Assembly: GCA_033439255.1 (NCBI GenBank)
Contig: CM065881.1
Location: 434,001 to 498,000 of the forward strand
Source: Hericium rajendrae
Lineage: Eukaryota; Basidiomycota; Agaricomycetes; Russulales; Hericiaceae
Length of the DNA stretch: 64,000 nt
Direction: 5' to 3'
A program made the translations under genes and the position numbers. Positions 60,766-64,000 of the stretch are shown one piece after another. Every line of letters starts with the position of its first letter. Within the stretch, counting starts at the first letter, position 1. Under the pieces are notes generated by a model. The model did no database searches. It saw only the letters and a program-made list of their open reading frames with translations, and had not been told where the DNA came from.

Positions 60766-61959
60766 CCTTGCACCGGCACAATCTCGCGCACACCACCCGC
60801 ACCTCCCGCACGCCTGCCGTGCCCCTCGCGCCTCACGCATCTGCCCGCCGCCCGCCGCCCTTTAGGCACACTCCCCGCACCTCGCGCATGCACCCATGCA
60901 GCACGGCGCCCCGCGCATGGGCCTCTGCACCTCGCGCACATACCCTACGGCCCCGCGTGAGCCTGCGACAGCCCAACACCTCACGCACGGGCCCGGGCCT
61001 CCGCATTTCCCACGCGCAGTCAGCGCTCTTGCGCACGGGCCCCGCCAGCACGGGTACTCCCGTGCACGGACCCGGGGCTTCGGACGTGGCCATCGCGTCT
61101 TGCACGCAGCATCGCGCACGCCAGCCGTGCCTGTGTGTGCGTGCACGCCCGCGAGCACGTGTGCCAGCCCCGCCTATGGCACGTCCTGTATACTGTAGTA
61201 TGCTTGCATGTATTAGTAATTAAATATAAATAAATTTGACCTGATCTCGAGCACAATATGCTCGAAATGCTCGAAATCATAGACTCTACACCAACTACAG
61301 ATATTATAGCAGCCTGAGAGTCCATAGTAACCTTTAGAAGCTCTGTATAGAACATAGTATCTATAGGATACATAGAGGGAGACTAAGGACACATAAGTTA
61401 CATAGCAGACATAGTAGTGTCCTATTACTATGTAATGCTATATATCCATCACCCATGACTATGATAGCTATCATAGCTATCATAGTCCTGTATAGCTGTG
61501 TGGCCCAACTACATAGCAGCCATAGCACTATGAAACCAGGCATAGCATTGGCTGGTAGCTATGTAGATTTCACATTTTTCAGATGTAAGTGGCAGACTTC
61601 AATAAGTGGCCGTTGCTGCCCAGTGATGTACGGCAAAATATATATCTACTAAGCTCATTCGATTCACTGTACTAGATAATCGCTCATCTGATCTTTTTAT
61701 TCGAATTTAGTAGCATTTTATTTGATTTACTACGCTTGAGACAGTTTGAACTCGCGTGTTTGGTGGCTGATGCACCGAAGTCGCGTCGTTCGACTTCGAC
61801 TTCGTTTCTACTGTGTCCGTTTTCTCCCTAACTGTGTGCTCACCTCTCTCTCCTCGTCGGTTTTCCTCAAGTCGAAGGTCGGGAGGGTTCGTTAAGAGCT
61901 GGGAAGGGACAAGATGAGTAAAAAAAAAACATCTATTGTTAGTTCTATTGTACTGATCT

Positions 61960-61993
61960 CGAGGGTACCGCTCGTTATCGAGCGGTACTCTCG
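61960..61993 (+). other. Covarying palindrome / stem-loop of E4
   Basis: 15-bp arms around TTAT with one G-U type mismatch; stem core GGTACCGCTCG / CGAGCGGTACT. Confidence 0.78.
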
Positions 61994-62504
61994 TTTCTTT
62001 TCGTTGTTCCACAACTGCCCGCGACACCCCGCCGTCTTCGACACCCCGCCACTCGCCTTGCGCACTTCCGCGCCTCTCCCCACCACACACCCCTTCGACA
62101 ACCTCCCCTTCCGCCCACGGCACTCAGTCCGCCAATGCACCGCCCGTCGCCCTGACGACCCATTGTGTCCAACGACGTCGCCTTCCCGTGCGCACGGCCA
62201 CTACGGCTGGCTCACGCTCACACACGCATGGCTCCGCCGATGCCGCGCATGGCTCCGCCTGCCGTGAACACGATCCGCACGACCGCACCAGCACACGCCT
62301 GTGCCAGCGCATGAACCCGTGCGCACGGGCCCCGTCAACATCGCCCAAGCCCACACAAGCGTCCTCGCACGGCAGCGTCAGCACGCGGACACGACGCACA
62401 CATTGTGCAGAGCCCATCCCACCCTGAACGGACCCAACGGACCACGCACGGCCGCAGCCCGCATACGAGGCAAGCAGGTCGCGTGCGGGTCCGTACGCCT
62501 CGCG

Positions 62505-62625
62505 GATGACCGCACGCCTCGCCCACCTGCACCACGACTCGCACGTCTCGCCCACGACCTGCACACCTCGCCCATGACCCGCACGCCTCGCCCACGACTC
62601 GCACGCCTCGTCCACGATCCGCATG
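62505..62625. repeat. GC-rich 20-bp minisatellite in E4
   Basis: About five copies of a unit like CACGACTCGCACGCCTCGCC. Confidence 0.75.
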
Positions 62626-63525
62626 CTCGCGCACGGCCCCAGCAGCGCATGTACGCCTGCCAGCACATGTCCCCGACTGCCCCGCGCACGCTCACGCCCC
62701 CGACTACGTGCGTCTGCCGCGGATCTCGTGCGCACCGCCACACATGCCTGAACAGCGCACGCATGTCCGTGCCTGTCCCCGTCAGCGCGCGCCTGCCTGT
62801 GCATGCCTTCGCCTGGTCGGACTGCGTGCGCACGCCCGTGCATGCCACAAACGGTGCGTACCTGCGCTGTCCCCCCCCCCCCACCCGCGCGTGATCTCCA
62901 CGCCATGGCAACGGCATGCCTTCGCCCCTGCGATGTTACCGTTGCCGCGCCGCTTTTCTAGCGTCGCGCACCCTGCGCGCCGTCTCTCCCGCGGCTCCCG
63001 GCCCGCGTTAGCGCGTGTACGTGTCCGCCGTCGGTTCGACTTGCGTGCGCGGCGCTGTCAGCCCCGCACACAGGTTATGCACATGTCAGCGACAGCATGC
63101 GCGAGTCCTTGATGACGTCTCGTGTGCCACTGTCGGGCCACTTAGTACGTAGTATATTTTAGTAGTCCGATATCATGTAATTACCCTTTTGTTGTAATAC
63201 ATTACAATGCTAGAAATCATAGACTCTGTACCAACTAAAGACTGCATAGCAGCCCAAGATTCCATAGCAACCTTATGAAGCTGTATACTGAACATAGTAT
63301 CTATAGTGTATATAGACAGATACTTATAACATATAGACCACATAGCAGACATAGCAATGTCCTATTACTATATAGTCCTACATAGCTATCAACTGTGGCT
63401 ATGGCAGCTATGATAGCCCTTATAGTCCTGTATAGCTGTGTGGTCCAACTACATAGCAGCCATAGCACTATAAAAGCAAGCATAGCATTGGCTGGTAGCT
63501 ATGTAGATTTCACATTTTTGAGATG

Positions 63526-64000
63526 TTTGAAGTTTCGTATTCATGGTGTTTAGTTGGGTGGCCTTCTCTACTGTATAATTGCGAGCTGCTGTGCACCGCT
63601 CTAATTGCCCTGTATCCTCCCTCAAGGTCTGCCTTGGGAGACTACTTATGCATCACTGCAATCGCTCTGTATTTGTATCTTTTCTGTAGCATTATCCCCA
63701 GTGGTTATCGCTCCATTCACTGGACCATCTAATGTGTAGCAATCCGCATGTCACGGTGGCTTGAGTATCGCCACAGCTCCCGGTCATATCCTGAAGAACT
63801 CTTCGGCATGGGACACATTAGCTGAGGTAACAGGCGCAACACTCTTATTCATGCTAAGGTTTCCCACTTTGATCAAACATTTGGCACTTGTACAGCTATA
63901 TGGTGACGGTAGATGTGCTGCTGCTCCCACCGTCTGGGAACGACCACATAGCTGAAGGAAAAAAAAATGTAGTAGTCTCCATCAGATGGCCAACGTGGGG
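63526..64000. other. Host flank, no gene seen
   Basis: Continues the 3' flank of gene H beyond E4. No coding or repeat structure recognised. Confidence 0.4.

Larger units (their letters stand above)
58634..61585 (+). mobile_element. E2: TIR element of the new family, nested in E4
   Basis: Starts CATCTGAAAAAT and ends ATTTTTCAGATG, flanked by TA (58632-58633, 61586-61587). Runs end B to end A. It contains the TATA promoter toward end B (minus strand, 59468-59475), intron signals on both sides, the conserved GGTGGCTGAAGCACCGAA block (about 59713-59731), an intron with GTACGT donor and TACTAAT branch (about 59873-59919), the palindrome 59916-59946 and a GC-rich minisatellite (about 60000-61190). 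It is inserted in the central promoter zone of E4. Confidence 0.88.
57785..63525 (+). mobile_element. E4: TIR element of the new family, hosting nested E2
   Basis: Starts CATCAGAAAAATG and ends CATTTTTGAGATG, flanked by TT (57783-57784, 63526-63527). About 2.79 kb without the nested E2 and its duplication. End B is at the left (57785-58000), TATA on the minus strand at 58565-58572, and the right arm resumes at 61588 with the exon TGGTGGCTGATGCACCGAA, the intron-like segment (donor changed to ATGAGT), palindrome 61960-61993, a GC-rich minisatellite (about 62000-63130) and end A (63200-63525). It lies just 3' of gene H. Confidence 0.85.

Noticed and set aside
59746-60960. 404-residue frame in E2
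   Set aside because: It crosses the conserved intron and stem-loop and then runs through a 20-bp minisatellite; E4 and E3 do not preserve the protein.
1-64000. tRNA and rRNA genes
   Set aside because: None recognised by eye; a covariance-model scan would be needed to exclude tRNAs.

Overview
The window looks like a basidiomycete (mushroom-forming Agaricomycete) chromosome segment. Genes carry many 45-65 bp GT-AG introns. Proteins recognised from motifs alone include a MYND/SET methyltransferase, F-box proteins of the mushroom type, a CxC2-type KDZ transposase, a TET/JBP dioxygenase and a chromodomain Ty3/Gypsy element. All calls come from reading the sequence; no database search was run.

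Layout. 1-4.7 kb is host DNA: a complete MYND-SET gene (820-2400, +) and most of an F-box gene (3047-4702, -). From 4703 to 45437 there is one 40.7-kb DNA transposon bounded by 326-bp terminal inverted repeats that are about 98% identical. An 8-bp target duplication AATGGTGT flanks it; the right copy has a 4-base insertion. It split the host F-box gene, whose first exon now lies on the far side at 45450-45534. Core genes inside are a KDZ transposase (26891-31403, -), a TET/JBP 2-oxoglutarate/Fe(II) DNA dioxygenase (31560-about 33158, -) and, divergent from it, an HMG-like conserved fungal gene (33331-36164, +). Around this core are three head-to-head pairs (A/B, D/B2, G/C). Several members share a short N-terminal helical domain, and two carry a Gal4-type Zn2Cys6 cluster. 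Two outward-facing F-box paralogues with conserved GC-AG introns and one conserved hypothetical gene are also present. The element has been hit by a MITE (6217-6790), a gag-only LTR element (8793-13995), a TIR element of a new family (23427-26297) and a LINE fragment (36.4-37.9 kb).

Right of the big element lies a host gene of unknown function (46432-57767, +). A chromodomain Gypsy element (47688-54786) and a member of the new TIR family (55071-57686) have both interrupted it. Two further members of that family follow, one nested in the other (57785-63525 and 58634-61585).

The new family (called E here) is about 2.6-2.95 kb. It has a 12-bp TIR (CATCTGAAAAAT type), 2-bp target duplications of different sequence (AA, TA, CG, TT) and no credible protein gene. 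All four copies share a central TATA promoter region, intron signals on both sides, a stem-loop whose arms change in a compensatory way between copies, and a GC-rich minisatellite of about 20-bp period whose sequence differs in each copy.

How the parts may work together: the transposase would act on the long TIRs, which hold eight CCGTA/TACGG sites each. The dioxygenase, by analogy with other KDZ-linked TET/JBP genes, could oxidise 5-methylcytosine and counter silencing. The zinc-cluster proteins could be element-borne regulators. The last two statements are inference.
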